A DNA stretch of 64,000 nt from Nymphaea colorata (GCF_008831285.2 NC_045139.1:10001704-10065703), one strand, 5' to 3'. Counted from the stretch's first letter, positions 23,880-37,049 are shown. Notes: a model not told the origin generated them from the sequence alone. Translations and numbers: made by a program.

Positions 23880-26300
23880 CCTCCTTTCTTTACACCTCTG
23901 CAACCTCTCTTAACTCCACCTTCAAAGCTCCCCGAGAAAAAGACGAAGCAAATGTATTTTTTAAGGAATGTTTCTCATGATAAGTCTTGCAATTTACCAA
24001 AAAAATTCGTAAACACCACAAACTTTAGGAAATTACCAATGCGTCACTCGATCTTCCTATTATGAGCGTGACGGGAGCCGCAATTGGTGGACACATCGGA
24101 AAGGCAAAGGGTGAGTATAAAATTACAAATCCGTCCTCGATTCCGGCTGAATGACCTCCAAATTTCGGCAAATCATGTGTTCCACACCGTCCGCCTAACC
24201 ACAACTTGGTTATTCAATATCTCATTAATAATTCACAAAATATTGACTTTAAAAATATGTAATCTGTCTATAAAAATTAGACGGTGAAAGCGATGGTAAC
24301 TAGTTTTATTGGGATAAGTATTCTAACTTATTTGTTGATGTAAAAAAATTCTGTAATGTTTATCTTGTGATGAAAGATAACCTAACGTCCAAATCAACCA
24401 GTGTTTGGTTACTTTGAATTTAAGATGTTAAATAGCCTAAGATTTTATGATTTTGATTTCAGATTTTTGTATCTTTGATGTTAATGAGAATCTTTTTCAA
24501 AAATTACAAAAATTACTGCATAATTGTATCTTAAGTTTCATAAATCTCAAGTGTGATATATTTTCTTGCTGATCCAGATTCAAAAATTCAAAATAAATTA
24601 AAGATTTAAAATTGATTGTTTCCAAAAATGTAGTATGATGAGACTATAAGTAGTTTAACGTGGGTCTTGTATAAGAGCAAACCTCACAATTTAATACAAG
24701 GTGGTTAAACAGCCTTTAGTAGAAGGGTTATAGTTATTCTCCTTTTGTGCCCTCAACTTAGGTGACAAATAATTGATATTTTAGAGAAATTACTCATCAA
24801 CAAAGTGTGCATATTCTTTATTAACATTACATTTAATTTCGGATGAGTAGAAGAGAACCACCATGTGGCAGAAAGCTGAAATACTCATTCTACCCTTTGT
24901 CCTTTTAGGTACAAGACCTGCTTTCAATACGTTGGACTTTTGCTCTTATGTGCTTCAACTTGCACAACTATGGCCCTTACCTTCCAATTTGCAGCATGGG
25001 CACTCTTTCCATTCAAAATAAAAACTAACCACCTACCACCCATTACCCTAAGTTATTAGATACGTTAACCCCCTTAGGAATTAGCATGCCCTTTAATAAA
25101 TAAAGCAAAAAGGGATGCATTATGGTCATGTGAAAGTACATACTTTTTGAATAATTTAAAAGAAAAAACTAATTTTGCTAGATAATGCTAACAAATTTTG
25201 GCTTGAAGGTAGCTTCGATCAAATAAGGTATTGATGAAACATCTTAGACCTGAAAAAAAGGCGAAGGGGCATGTAGCATTGCCTCAATGGCTTTTTTTTA
25301 ACATGTTATTCTAATTTGGAGAGGTGTTGGGTGGTAGGCTTCTACCCTTATTATTGAAAAAGATATGACATGTACATCAAAAAAAATTGCAGAGAATGCA
25401 ATGCATCAGTTCTAGAATCAATATCAATCAGCTAGCACCCATCTGCTATAAAGCAAGAAAAAAGACCACATCCATAAAAACGAGATAATCATCACCAAAA
25501 GAGACTCAAATAGTCATCTCAATTCATAACGACTGCCAACTTCCTATATGAGTTGATTGTTCTGCTGAATCTAATTGGAACAACATTGTTAGTGCTTCTT
25601 AGAACCTGCAAGTTAGAGTGAATGATAGTTCTCCCTTGTGAGACCTAGCATATGCCCTCCTAGATGCCTCGAAGTCTTATGGATCATTCTTTGTTGTTAG
25701 AGATAATCTTCAGGTGACTTCCTTTTTTAAAGCACTTCCTCTAAATCTCATTCGAAGATATCAAGCTATGCTTTTTCTTTAGCCTCCATGGTTGCATTCC
25801 ATATGGTTGGCTTTTCCTCTTCACTTCCAAAAAGAAAACCTCTCAACTTCATGTGACTGTCCTTTTTACAATGAATAATTACTAGGGTGTATTGAAGGTT
25901 TGGGCAAGAACTATTCAAGATGCATATCAGCCCTATAGCTAGTCAGACATTCACCATCTATTTTTGTTTCTCTTTCAATTTGATGTCTGCTATTGCCTAA
26001 TGGTAGAATCTTCAAATCATATCAGGAAGCCTCTTCGCTCGATTCTCTTCTCATTTCTCATGTGTCCTGTTGTGTCCCCACCATAACGACCAACATAGTG
26101 TATTAAAAGTTGTTTTCCAACATTTGAAAAGCCAAGAGCTTTTGAAACTTACATGCTATCATGCTTGGATTTCCTCGCAAATCGTGAGGCTAATCACCTC
26201 CTTTCTTGTTACTTCACAACTGATGATGACTTGATTCTTCAATTTTTCAGCTCAAAATTCTACTCCACTTTTTGTTTGTTGTTAGACCTTATTTTATTCC
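23880..26300. other. Intergenic upstream of SEC, no gene recognised
   Basis: AT-rich DNA. Short open frames (23874-24065, 24084-24287) have no domains. About 25400-26300 may still belong to the decayed LINE that follows, but I found no firm motif there. Confidence 0.4.
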
Positions 26301-27720
26301 ACCATCATGCAAGTTAAACCATCCAAGTGCATTTTTTCTAGATTTTGATAGTCCAAAGTGAACTACCCTTGTGGAGGCATCTATTTTCTAGCCAAGTCCA
26401 TAAACCATCATCTTAACAAGGTGGCACATAGGATTGATCAGGATTGATTGAGTTAACTCATATAGGGACTTGAGCCCTCTACCACCTTTGCCTCTAGGTC
26501 TAGAGCATGCTCCATGCTACCAAGTGTTGTTTTCTTCTAACTACTTGAGATTTAACCTAGAGGAATCGGCTCATATAATTTTCACTTCAATACCTAATGA
26601 AGCAATTTAAAAGCCTACAACCAGTCTTTAACTAAAGAATGTAGGATGTACTTTACTAAGCAAATTTCGTCTGTTGTAGGATAACATAGAGGTCTTCCAA
26701 CTAGCAAGCTTATTCTCGAACTTTTCTACAAATGTCTATACATGATTTCTGTTAGTTTCCCTCCAGTGAGAGGTAGACCAATATATGTAAGAGCAAAACC
26801 AATGATACCCATGCAAGTCATTGCACCTTGGTTTACAAGTTTTTCTTCGTCATATTAATGATTTGACTTTATTGACTTTAAGCCTTATATGTCTTTCTAC
26901 CTCCTGCAAGAACTTTTTGAGATTTACAATGGATCTTCTATTGCTGCTATAAAGCACCAAGACATTGTCAACATATATAACTAAGCCACTAAAACTACAA
27001 TTTGTGGATCCAATGGGAATCTTGATTGAGAACATTCACATTAAATAATCTAATTACTGCTTCCATAACTATTATGGAGGCATGGAGTGAGAGAGGATCG
27101 CCGTGGTGCAACCTTTTTTTGCTTATAGAGGTTTTGCCTTTAACTCCATTAACATAAACTGAATTAATAACTCACCAAATATAATGCATAACCCATGTTA
27201 CCGAACGACTATGAAAGCCCAATAGCTCTATACACCTCTCAAGAAAAGCCTCTAAGAAATGATTTTAGGCCTTTGAGAGGTTCATTTATTAAAAAACTAC
27301 TTCCTCTGTTCTACTAGAGTATCAGTTAATGATGTCTTGAGCTAATAAAAATTGATCATCAATAAATCTATCCTTGAAGAAGGTTTGTTGACTTCTATCT
27401 ATAATTCTAGCCAACATTTAATGCATTCTAAGCACCATTAGCTTGGCAATTACATTAGTCACACTATTGCATAGGGCAATGAAGTTCTCAATTTTGAAAG
27501 CTCCTCTGAACTTATGGAGGATTATGATATTTGTATAGTTAATGCTACCAACGATTTTGCCTGTCTAGAAAAAGGAAGAGATAGCATTAGTAAGGTCATA
27601 TCCAATATCATTCAAAAAATATTGAAATACATAGTTAATGAAATTGTACGAGCCTGCTATGGTCTCATTGTCATGCTTCTAATTTCCCCCACTGAGACTA
27701 TTGTTCCCTCCATTTGAACT
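26300..27720 (-). mobile_element. Decayed LINE (non-LTR retrotransposon) reverse transcriptase
   Basis: On the minus strand about 27250-27520 gives fragments typical of plant LINE reverse transcriptases: IENFIALCNSV, NVIAKLMV and SQQTFFKDRFIDDQFLLAQ. The RT catalytic block follows in 26850-27035: YVDNVLVLYSSNRRSIVNL then LKVNKVKSLI, where active elements have Y/F-A-D-D. The second catalytic Asp is replaced by Asn and the frame is full of stops. The order along the strand is correct. Ends are not defined and no poly-A tail or target duplication was found. Confidence 0.6.
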
Positions 27721-29270
27721 TCAAACATCCTACCATCAAACCGGTCGTCATTAATAAATTTTCAAAATAATCATTGACTACCATCAAATTGGTCATTTAC
27801 AATGTTTGTATAGTTATAAAAAAATACAACCATTTATTTCAATGGATTCAACTTTGTTGCACTTTTTCTTTCTATTAGCCATCAATTGAAAGCAACAAGT
27901 GTTGCTATACATCCATTTGATTTTTGACTTGTTTTTTTAGTGGGTTTCCTCCTTTGCTTGTAAAACTTATAGGTTATCTCTAATCTTCCATTCTGGTTGG
28001 ATGCAATCATCCTCTCTTGTCACTGCTTGTAGCAATTTTAGGTTTTCTTATAAGAACTGGATTCTAATTTAAGTCTTCCCATGGAATGTTTGTTCCATTT
28101 TTGATAAGTTAAGTTACACTTTTTTAATTTGGTAACAACTTTAACCATTGGACAGCCCTTAGTCCTTAATCTTCATTTCCTCCCAACCTCAGCTAGAATT
28201 TCTGATTCAACCAGTTGGCATATCTAGTCACAAGATAAATTTGCATGTTGCGAGAAAATTGCTTGCAAATATAGTAACAAAAAAATTGCAATTGATATTC
28301 CTCATGCGGGGTAGCCATAATTTGGAGCATATTGTGAATGGCCATGTTAATCCCTTTGCCAACCATGCTATCACTATATATATGATATTATTTAACAACC
28401 TTAAGGGGCGTAGCATAGCTAGTCGGACTAGTAGGTCAGTGAAAGTTCAGTCGTCAGTCCAATTCTCATGGGTGTCTCGTAAACTGCAAACGGTAGACGT
28501 GTGACACTCTAATTGATGAATGTATTGCTCCACACCCAAATTCATAAGTAGCCTTGGACCTCTAGAACATGGGAAAAAAAAAAGAGCTTAAGCCTCTTTG
28601 GGGCATATCACTCCCACTATATGATCTCTAATAGAGTTAAAGCGGTATGGATAGTCATTTCTATTGGAAGCTGTAATGATTTTCAAATTGCAGCATGTGA
28701 AGTAGATGACTAGATTGGCATTGTTGCATTGGTGACTGAGCTACATGGAAAATTTTGCTAGTGTTTTGAAGAAAAAACAGAAGCTAAAGTAAGTGAAGTT
28801 GAAGGGAATATTTTCATTAGAACCAACAATTGTTGATACTGAAAAACATGAACGACAATTTTTTTTGCAAGAAAGAAGGTGTCGCCGGTCCTTTTATGTT
28901 TTCAGAAGTCACACTATCAAAAGTGGAAGCTGCAACCATCACTCAATACAGCAATTCATGCCCTAACCCATTACTCAACATAGCAATTCATGCTTCATTC
29001 CAACCAAAGAAACAGTCGATTTTTATGAATATTAGTTAGATCCCAAGATAAATATTTTTTCTTTATTTTCATAATAGTAAATAAACAAAACGGAAAGCAG
29101 TTTATAATTAAGTAATATATTGATCATTTAGTCAACTTTTTTCATGGGACGCCGCATTAATGGATAGCAGGTGGGAATTAACCAACGGATAAAAGGTGGG
29201 CACTTGCCTGAGATTAAGCAACATGCATGGACCTATCTGAAATTATAGGTAAAGAGATAAGCACTCTGTC
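27720..29270. other. Intergenic, no gene recognised
   Basis: AT-rich sequence possibly continuing the 5' part of the minus-strand LINE. Open frames 28228-28504 and 28830-29039 show no recognisable domain. Confidence 0.4.
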
Positions 29271-29279
29271 CTTTTACTT

Positions 29280-29640
29280 TTACGCTGCTTTTCGCCTTTT
29301 CCCCAACCGCGACGGTAACATCTCGACCGCACGTCGCCGCTGCGCGTTTCACGGAAACCGCGTGGACGAAGATCTCCGCTTCGGCGTGACGCGGTCGCTC
29401 AATCTGGACCGTTGAGTTGGCAGGCGTAGCTGATGCGCTAGAGGGTAATGACACGTAAGGCGGTCTCCCCTCTAAGCGACGACACCGACCGTCGGATGGA
29501 CAGTCAAATTAGATCGCAGCCGTTGACGTCCCCGTCCCAAGAGACGTTTGCGTGTCGGACTGGTATGGTGACGGCCTCTATGGGATGGATCCGGATCTAC
29601 CGAAAGAGAACCGAAACTGGTCAAGGACGGATTTGAGTGG
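29280..29640. other. CpG-rich island without an obvious gene
   Basis: A sharp rise in GC and CpG content (for example GCGCGTTTCACGG, GACGCGGTCGC, CGACGACACCGACCG) inside AT-rich flanks. Open frames 29227-29415 and 29448-29636 show no domain and are probably compositional. It may be a promoter remnant or a GC-rich repeat. Confidence 0.4.
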
Positions 29641-29649
29641 AACCCAATT

Positions 29650-31619
29650 TTGGTTTAATTCAACTTTATAATGGTTTGGTCCAAATTTGTATTGAATGTT
29701 GGGTAGGAAGAATCTCGGCTTGAATATTGCTTGTTCTATTAAGCGCCTAAAAAAAATTACAACTTGAGGCAACCAGTAATATAAAAAATGTATAGGTATA
29801 TATCATCTTGTTAAAAACTGTATAAACTATTTTATATGTAGTTTAACTTTTATTTTATTTATTTTTTTCATGTTTTCGTTTATTTTTTGAAATGGCTTTT
29901 GAATATTTTACCACCAACATGTTCTAGACCATCCCGTATAAGCTTAAAAGTATTTAAGATTCAAAAATGTTGGTTATGAAGACAAGAAACAGAAAAAAAT
30001 GAGTATATAGTCACATCCACAAGTTTGCGAATAATATTGGCTGTGACACCTCCCGTCCTTATCGCATCTAGAGATATCAGGGAGTTTGGCTCGAGCGTGA
30101 CTCCAGATCTTTCGAAACCGACCTAGCCGATCATGTCATTGGGCAATTTTCAGCATTTTAAAGTTGTGTTGCGCAAAATCTAAACATAGAGATCAACATC
30201 AAACGTCGAAAGCCAAATCGTGAAAGTTCAATATGCGTATCAACATTGATAAATTCATGAAGTATAACTCAATTCTTGATTTGGGGCACATGAACCTTTT
30301 CGTATTAATTTCAACGTGAAAGTTATAAAGATTACTGTGATTCCCGTGTACACATTCCCTGACTTCTGCCTGCTTAATCCAAGCCTAGGAACCACTTGCA
30401 AAATTCAGTGAATTGAAAACTAGGACTTTGTAGAATATGGCAAAAATTCCAAGATTAAGTTTGAGATAGATGCAAATCATGATCTAAAACTCTAAATTTT
30501 CATTAGTGGGAATTAAAACCTTATTCCAATGTGAAGACAGAAAAATAAGTCAGGCGTGACTTTCTCTTTCGCTCTCCAGAAAAATCTAGGAATGAATCAT
30601 CTACAGCGACGATTTCCTCAATTTTCTTAAAAACTGTTTAGGAAATTCACAAGAATCTCAATCCGGATTTAACTTGGACGTCCCTCCCTTAAGTGGTTCC
30701 AAGGATAGAACCAAAAAATTCTGGTTAATATTCTGATCAAATAAAAAATCATTAATGGAACCATATTCCTACCAACGTATTTGGAAAATGCAAATCCAAA
30801 TAGCCAATAATAATTTTCAAAATCAAAACAAGATACTAACTATGTCTCAAAACAAACCGTTTCAACTCAAAATCAATCTCATAAAAATGTCAACCTAGAG
30901 AGATTCCTAAAATTTCTCCAGACCCAACACCAAGAATTTTTGAATGTCAAGTTCTTGATCTAAGAAACCTACTTTGCCTACACTCTATGTAAAAAAACAA
31001 GTTGAAATCAACTTGTCTCATTTCTAAACCAAACCCAACAGCCAATTTTAGAAGAATTTACGTAATTTCCTCACCCAAAGAGAAGTTTCCAATTTCAAAA
31101 CCAAAATTTCCAAACTTTAAGCCCATGGATATTATCTTCAAAAGCTTTTTCAGTATTAAAAATAAGTTTGGGAGACATCTTACATTTCCACCTCCAAGGT
31201 GGACCAACATGAGATCCAAATTGAATTATGCATTGAGAGAATTCGAGTGAAGCATGAAATCACATACACTCACTTCACTAATGCACCTACTCACTTTCGT
31301 AAAATTTAAGTGAGCCAAGTCACAAACATTACCTTGAAGTCATATTGTGACAAAAACTTGAAGACCTTATTTATTTTGTCACCAAGACACACAATTTCTA
31401 AAATGATTGCAAAATCCTTCATTTTCAAAATTAATTTTGAACCTATGATTGGATTTTATTCAAAAATTAAACTAATTTTCAATTCCAATATGATCTTGGT
31501 CCAAAATCAAGTTTCGACATTAAGTAGGTTGATTGTTTTGGGTCATGCCGCCTCACTTTGATTGCATTTTTTGGATTTTGTTTTTTGATGTTCATACTCT
31601 TTGATTCTTTAATGAATGG
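29650..31619. other. Intergenic, possible non-coding LTR-element remnant
   Basis: No gene is supported. At about 30042 the word TGTGACACCTCCCGTCC resembles the first bases of some plant Ty3-type LTRs, but I found no matching end, primer site or coding domain. The remainder is AT-rich unique DNA. Confidence 0.3.
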
Positions 31620-31992
31620 GATGTGAGCAAGCTTGGGCACCAGGCCGGGCCACTGCTGGGTACCCAATACACTGCCTTACTCGGGCCCGGGCTCGTGAGC
31701 TAGGTTGGCCGGGCTTGTTATCGGGCCCGCCCGGGTGGGCTTGATAATATTTTTTTAATTTTTTAATTAATTTATATATGTATTTTTATAATATTTTATT
31801 ACCATTAATTATTTTATGTATTATTTTATATTAAAAAATATTTTTTAAATGTAATATAGCCGGGCCCGGGCTGAGCTCGGGTTTTCTGAGTCGCGCCGGC
31901 TCGGACCGAGCTCGGGTTTTTTTAGTCGGGCTGCCCCGGGCCGGACTCGTTATCGGGCCGGGCTGGCCCGATGCCCAGGCTTAGATGTGAGC
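31620..31992. mobile_element. Mutator-like MITE with 9-bp target-site duplication (copy 1)
   Basis: The element 31629-31983 is flanked by identical 9-bp direct repeats GATGTGAGC (31620-31628 and 31984-31992). Its ends are imperfect inverted repeats: it starts AAGCTTGGGCACCAGGCC and the complement of its right end starts TAAGCCTGGGCATCGGGCC. Both ends carry many CGGGCC words, and the middle is extremely AT-rich. A 9-bp duplication is characteristic of Mutator-superfamily transposons. It has no coding capacity. A second copy in opposite orientation lies at 53071-53379. Confidence 0.8.
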
Positions 31993-32461
31993 CCAATCTG
32001 CGGCAGTATTGCATCGGAACTCCATCTGCGAGAATAAGGCTGTTTGAAGATGTGGGAGAGAGTTAGTTTGCAGATCGGTTGCCCTCGCTCGCTCGTCTGA
32101 TGAAAGTGGATCTCTCTATGACTCTTGTGCATTTTATATATAAATCCTCTAGAAACAATGATTTATATTTCTTGTCTGCCATATATTGTATCAGAAAATG
32201 ACACAAAATATGTGTCGACAATCTTAGTTTGATGGTGGTGAAGAATAGATAGCATAATAACCTGAGAACCAAAACACTAACACAGGGAAAAAGATAAAAT
32301 AAAGCTCATAATCTACAGACAACCAAAACTCAGTTTCTTTCATATGACCTCATGAGCATTTAAAACACAAATGATAACTATCCCTACATAAAGCAATTAT
32401 TAGTCAAGCAATAAAGAGAATCGTGGGCCACCAGAGTCATGAACCACAAAGCTTGTCTGAA

Positions 32462-33344
32462 TTATTGGTTTGCACAAATGCAGGATTCCTTTTCTTTCTG
32501 AACAACAACCAAAAGCAACTACAATAAATTCTACAAAGCAATAATCAACAACCAAGAAAAGTGAGTCCTGGTGATGTCATTGCAAATATGGAATTCTTGA
32601 CCGAGTTGCACCTATGATTTCTCGCTCTAAAGAAGTAGAACAATGCTTGTGTTGTGGTCGATCAACAAAAGTTTAATTCACCACTCTAATATCTAGATAT
32701 GGGCAACTATAAGAAATAGGATCATCAGGTTGTTAATATTGGCTCAGAAGTTACAATGGATCGAATTTCAAGATGAAACTAGAAGTGTCAAAGCAGGAAG
32801 CTCATCACTTTGAGACAGTAAACTTTTGTGAAATAATACCAATGTATGCAGTTGCCTTTGCTCTATTTCCATCCTACGATTAATCCTTTATGCATGTCTA
32901 ACTCTACGGCACTTACGAAGAAAACCATTACTTGACGCCATTGCTGATTCCACTCATTCCGCTCAGCAGAAATTTCAATCCAATCCTCCAACTTGGTCCT
33001 GCTGTTCTTCCCCTGTAGAAGAACTGCTCTTGCTTAATTAAATGTATGTGTGTGTGATATATCGATGTAATACTTGAGCATAACTAGAAGCAAACTAAGT
33101 ATAATTCACCCGTATATCAACAAGCAAACGCAACTAAAGACACCTATTCATCATATAAGAAGTGAACTTTTTATGCGAACCAATATTTAAGAGTCACAAG
33201 TAAACGCAAGTTGAATGTGCCAGAAATGCGGTTTAATAAGTCCAAGGTCTAGAAGTATATACCTGTAGCTCTATATTTCGATCAGTGACACATTCTATAT
33301 TTGGGCCAAAGGTGCCAAACATAAAAGGTGAGACTTCTTCATTG
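32462..33344 (-). CDS. Candidate gene fragment, three short exons, function unknown
   Basis: Minus-strand exon-like segments: 33263-33344 (after a TATGTAG acceptor, before CAG|GTATAT), 32917-33012 (CTTCTACAG acceptor, TTC|GTAAGT donor) and 32462-32497 (TTGTTCAG acceptor, ending TAA). After a split first codon they join in one open frame: it begins NEEVSPFMFGTFGPN, passes through CVTDRNIELQ, GKNSRTKLEDWIE and NEWNQQWRQVMVFF, and ends KEKESCICANQ. The 96-nt middle exon is phase 0 on both sides and its splice sites match consensus well. I do not recognise the family. Upstream exons were not found; a TA microsatellite starts 48 bp upstream. It could be a real gene's 3' end, a pseudogene or chance. 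Confidence 0.4.
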
Positions 33345-33389
33345 CTACATAAACTTTCAGCATTGTGAAAGACAAAGAAAGAATTCATA

Positions 33390-33391
<2 letters not shown>

Positions 33392-33422
<31 letters not shown>
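33392..33422. repeat. (TA)n microsatellite
   Basis: About 15 uninterrupted TA/AT dinucleotides. Confidence 0.95.
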
Positions 33423-33425
<3 letters not shown>

Positions 33426-33483
33426 TTATAATGTTGCTTTTTTTCTATTAAATTACTATGTTTTAAATGTTCTTTTATTAAAA

Positions 33484-33564
33484 CCGGACCGGGCCTGGCC
33501 CAGGCTTGGACTTTTATGGTCGGGCCTTGGCCCTGGCGCGGCCAGGGCCGGTCCGATTCCGCCA
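33484..33564. repeat. Short GC-rich foldback sequence
   Basis: The left end CGGACCGGGCCTGGCCC and the right end GGCCAGGGCCGGTCCG are near-perfect inverted complements about 77 bp apart. The word style resembles the CGGGCC-rich ends of the 31.6-kb and 53.1-kb MITEs, but no central AT-rich core or duplication is seen. Confidence 0.55.
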
Positions 33565-33569
33565 GCCTC

Positions 33570-36500
33570 TCTGTGCGCAGACAGCATCCGTCAGGCTGCC
33601 ATCGCAGCGTCCTCCATCCTGCTGCCCACCGAGCTCCCCTGTCCGCCTGCGTCTACTCCCCTTTCCCCGGTGCCTGCACCAACGCCGGCAGGGTGCCGAC
33701 GGGTACGCTCTCTCCCTCACATTCCCTCTCTTTCCTCGCACTTTCCTTCTATATCTCATTAGTCATCACCCGTATTCTCTCTTTCCTCACAGCTTAGCCG
33801 GAAGTCCCATCACACAGCCATCGGCGAAACGAAGAGAAGGCACTTTGCTTCACGGTACCTCTTTCCTCTGTTGTGCCGAGCTTTTATTCCTCTCCATTTC
33901 AAAGTCGTCGTTCTTCTCAGAAATGAAATGGAACTGATCATGAAGTAGATTGCAATAGAGCTCGGCTGCATTGGCATTCGTTTCTTGTTTTTGTTTAATG
34001 ATGAAGGGCAGCTTCACATTGCATGACAGTTGTTTGTTGATATGCTTGAATGAGATGCCATTCCCAACCTGTTAAATTGACTTGCACAGGGTACCATGTC
34101 AAGCAACCTTGACTTCATTGATGAGATCCACCTGCAAAAGCTATTCTTTTAAAGGTCACCTGGGCTGCTAGGCAGTCCAACGCACCAGATTTGCGCTTAG
34201 AAATCTTCATCATTCTAGGCAATGCATCGGCTTTTGGCTATAAAGAACTAGAGCCTGCTCAAACTAAATGCATCACTTCCATGATTATCAGCCATAGCAA
34301 TTTCTCGTAGGCAATGAACAAGGACAGAACAACCTGGAGAATTATTTACTTTTAATGTATGCTATGAATTGCCTTTTTATGATTACATATTATCTCAAAT
34401 GTTGGATATATTATTTGATACTGTTTTCTTAACAGCCGGTCCTTATGATATTGATAAAACTTAATATTGCTTTTCTATGAGACTTGCTGAGTTGGAATTG
34501 AGTATATTTGGCAATATTTAATGGAGCTTTTACAAACTTTTTTCTGTTTTATGAATTCGATATACAAATCCTTCTCAACGATGCTATGCTCATCTATTAG
34601 GGGCAAATTTGCTGCTTTAGGAATAAGGCATTAACATAGAATTAACTGTTTTAAAGCAAACTGTTTTCTTTCCCCCTTTTTTTTGGCAATTTGTAAGGGA
34701 CTTTTTTTTTTAAATGTAGGCACGTTAGAATTGTTATTCGTATAAATTGCATGTTTATCATGCCATTATTCTAATTTTTCCTTTGTATGCCACATATTGT
34801 TACATATATTGCGTACAACTATTGTACAACGAATTATTTCTTGGGTATAATACGGCAAAATTATATATCTTGAGAAAATCTTGAGAAATTTTTTAATAAA
34901 TTAAAAAATCCTAAAAATTAGGTAAAAGTAAAATAAATAAAAAAACTAATAATAAGACTCTGAAAAATGATTAAATAAAATCATAAACATGATAGGATGT
35001 GAGTGAAAAGTAGTACATTAAAAGCATAGCCATATGTAAGATTTACTAAATAATAAATTTGGTTGGTCTCCATTCTAGACCCAATTTACTCAGCCGGATG
35101 ATATGAAAGCTGACTTAATGAAGAAGTTAGTCCTATAGGTTATAGGTTAGGGTTTTCCTCGTAGGAGAAGCTGGGCTCTCTCTCCCTCTCATCTTTATTG
35201 CATCGAATTTTCTGTAAACCATCTCTCTCTCCTCTTTATTACATAATTAATCTTCATGACTACATGCACCTTTCAGCACTCTCTCTTCTTTATTATGCTT
35301 AATTTTCTGGTTAATCACCTCTCTCTCTTATTTAATACATTTTAAAGATAGAAACTCACTGTTTGACTGAACACTTCAAAAGAAAAAAAATCTAACTTCC
35401 AGTAAAAAAATGCAAAAAAGATGCAAGGTGAACACTTATTTTTGGCGTTTTTTTATTTTCTGACATCTTTTTGAAAAAATGCGTTTTATTGACGTTTATA
35501 TGGCTGACTTATATTTAACTTATTTATCGTGTTTTTTTCGAATAAGACGGGATATTTGTGACAATTACCAGTTCTTCTTTACATAGTATGGGCTGGTGTA
35601 GTCTTGAAGTTCTTATGTGGAAGCACTGTAATATTTGCTAATGTCCTTTTATGCAAAGCCTACCATAAGAAGGTTTGCAACTTTTTGATAATGTTATTCT
35701 TACTAATTTTATGTATTGAATTCTATGTCCGCATGATTTTACTCTTTGTATGCATGTTCATGTGATCTCTGTGGCTGTCATTCGCCACTCGGCATTAAAT
35801 TCTAATGATACTTAGAATAGTAACACGACGAGAAAACTTGTTCTTCATTGTCGATTCTATGTTCTTCAAATATGAAATCAAGTTGCAGCTCCAAGGTTCT
35901 AATGTGGCAGAAGAAGCTAAGATTTAGAGATTAGTGAGACTGTAACAATAGAAGCTGTGGACAATGTAATGCATATGAACCATGTGACAGGATTAAAGGT
36001 GAATCTAAATATAAGGTAGAGATTGAAGCCTATCAAGTATCAACGTCTTGGTGGAAAACTTATTCGTCTCACTATTATTGGCTTGCACGTGTCTTATTCT
36101 GTCAATTGAGTGAGTCAATTCATGCATTCTCTAGATACATGACAGACGTGCCTGGACAAGGAACTTTGATGACAGAAGATTTCCATGAGTAACTGGATAT
36201 TCTGGTGCAGCTGCGGTTGAAATCAACTAGCTAACTAGTGGCGAATTAGTTCTCAACACGGAAGTTCCTTTGATGCCATTCGTAAGAATTAGTTCTCAAC
36301 ACGGAAGTTCCTATTTGCTGATTGGTTTCTTGTTCCCATATGGCACAAATTAAGCACAGAAGTTTTTGCTCAGCAAAAGAAGTTGTTGAAACTTCAAACA
36401 GATGAAATGGATCCGAAATACGTTGCTTTATGGGATAAATGTTGGTAAAATTTCATGCTAAAATGCAGAATATAAAACTGAGGCAACTGAACCATTGAAG

Positions 36501-37000
36501 GACAAAATTCAAAAAATATGAATATTCTGAATTTCTGAATTCAGTCCATCAATGGATCTAAAATTCATATATAGTATTAACACACATGAAATAATCATAT
36601 GACACTCAGACCGAACCCAACTGATCACAATTACGAGCTGGGGTGGAGCCAGGGGCCATGGCTTCCCTTCAAAATAAAAGAAAAAACAAATTTTACATGT
36701 AATTTTAAAAAAATTTCAAAAAATTATAGGTCAATCCTGAAACTATAATTTAAATCTCTTAATAAAAAATTATAATATATAAATTAATAGTGACACTCTT
36801 AGACGGTATGTAATATATGAATCAATAGTAGCACACGTGAGCCTGCACTAACGTCCGAATTTTGTTTGGCGGTGACTCTGTGAGGACTAGGACACCTTCA
36901 CGTGACGTGAGTCATGGCGAGAGCTGGGTTGGAGTACCATATCGTCTTTCTCGTGCTAGTTCTCTGTTCCATCGACTTGAGTAAGTTTTCCAACAAACAA
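33570..37000. other. Intergenic, no confirmed gene
   Basis: 33550-33940 is GC- and CT-rich and looks like a promoter/5' UTR, possibly on the plus strand. A TTGCACAG acceptor-like site near 34090 leads into a short frame (MSSNLDFIDEIHLQK then stop) that cannot be extended. 34830-35530 is AT-rich and shares the word TTTCTTGGGTATAATACGG with SEC intron 15. A 26-bp word (AGAATTAGTTCTCAACACGG onward) is duplicated around 36244-36320 with 41-bp spacing. Nothing else is recognised. Confidence 0.4.
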
Positions 37001-37019
37001 AGCCAGCATCCAACTGTGA

Positions 37020-37049
37020 CCAATCAGATGATCTTCGCGCTTCATAAAT
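37020..37049 (+). promoter_or_regulatory. Probable core promoter of the first glycosyltransferase gene
   Basis: A CCAAT word (37020-37024) is followed by a weak TATA-like CATAAAT (37043-37049), 65-70 bp before the preferred ATG at 37114. If this is the TATA element, the upstream in-frame ATG at 37048 lies within the promoter and is not translated. Confidence 0.35.

Noticed and set aside
33328..33937. 144- and 143-codon plus-strand frames
   Set aside because: They begin in a TA microsatellite or the GC foldback and consist of Pro/Ser/Ala-rich sequence in a CT-rich region; no domain and no splice support.
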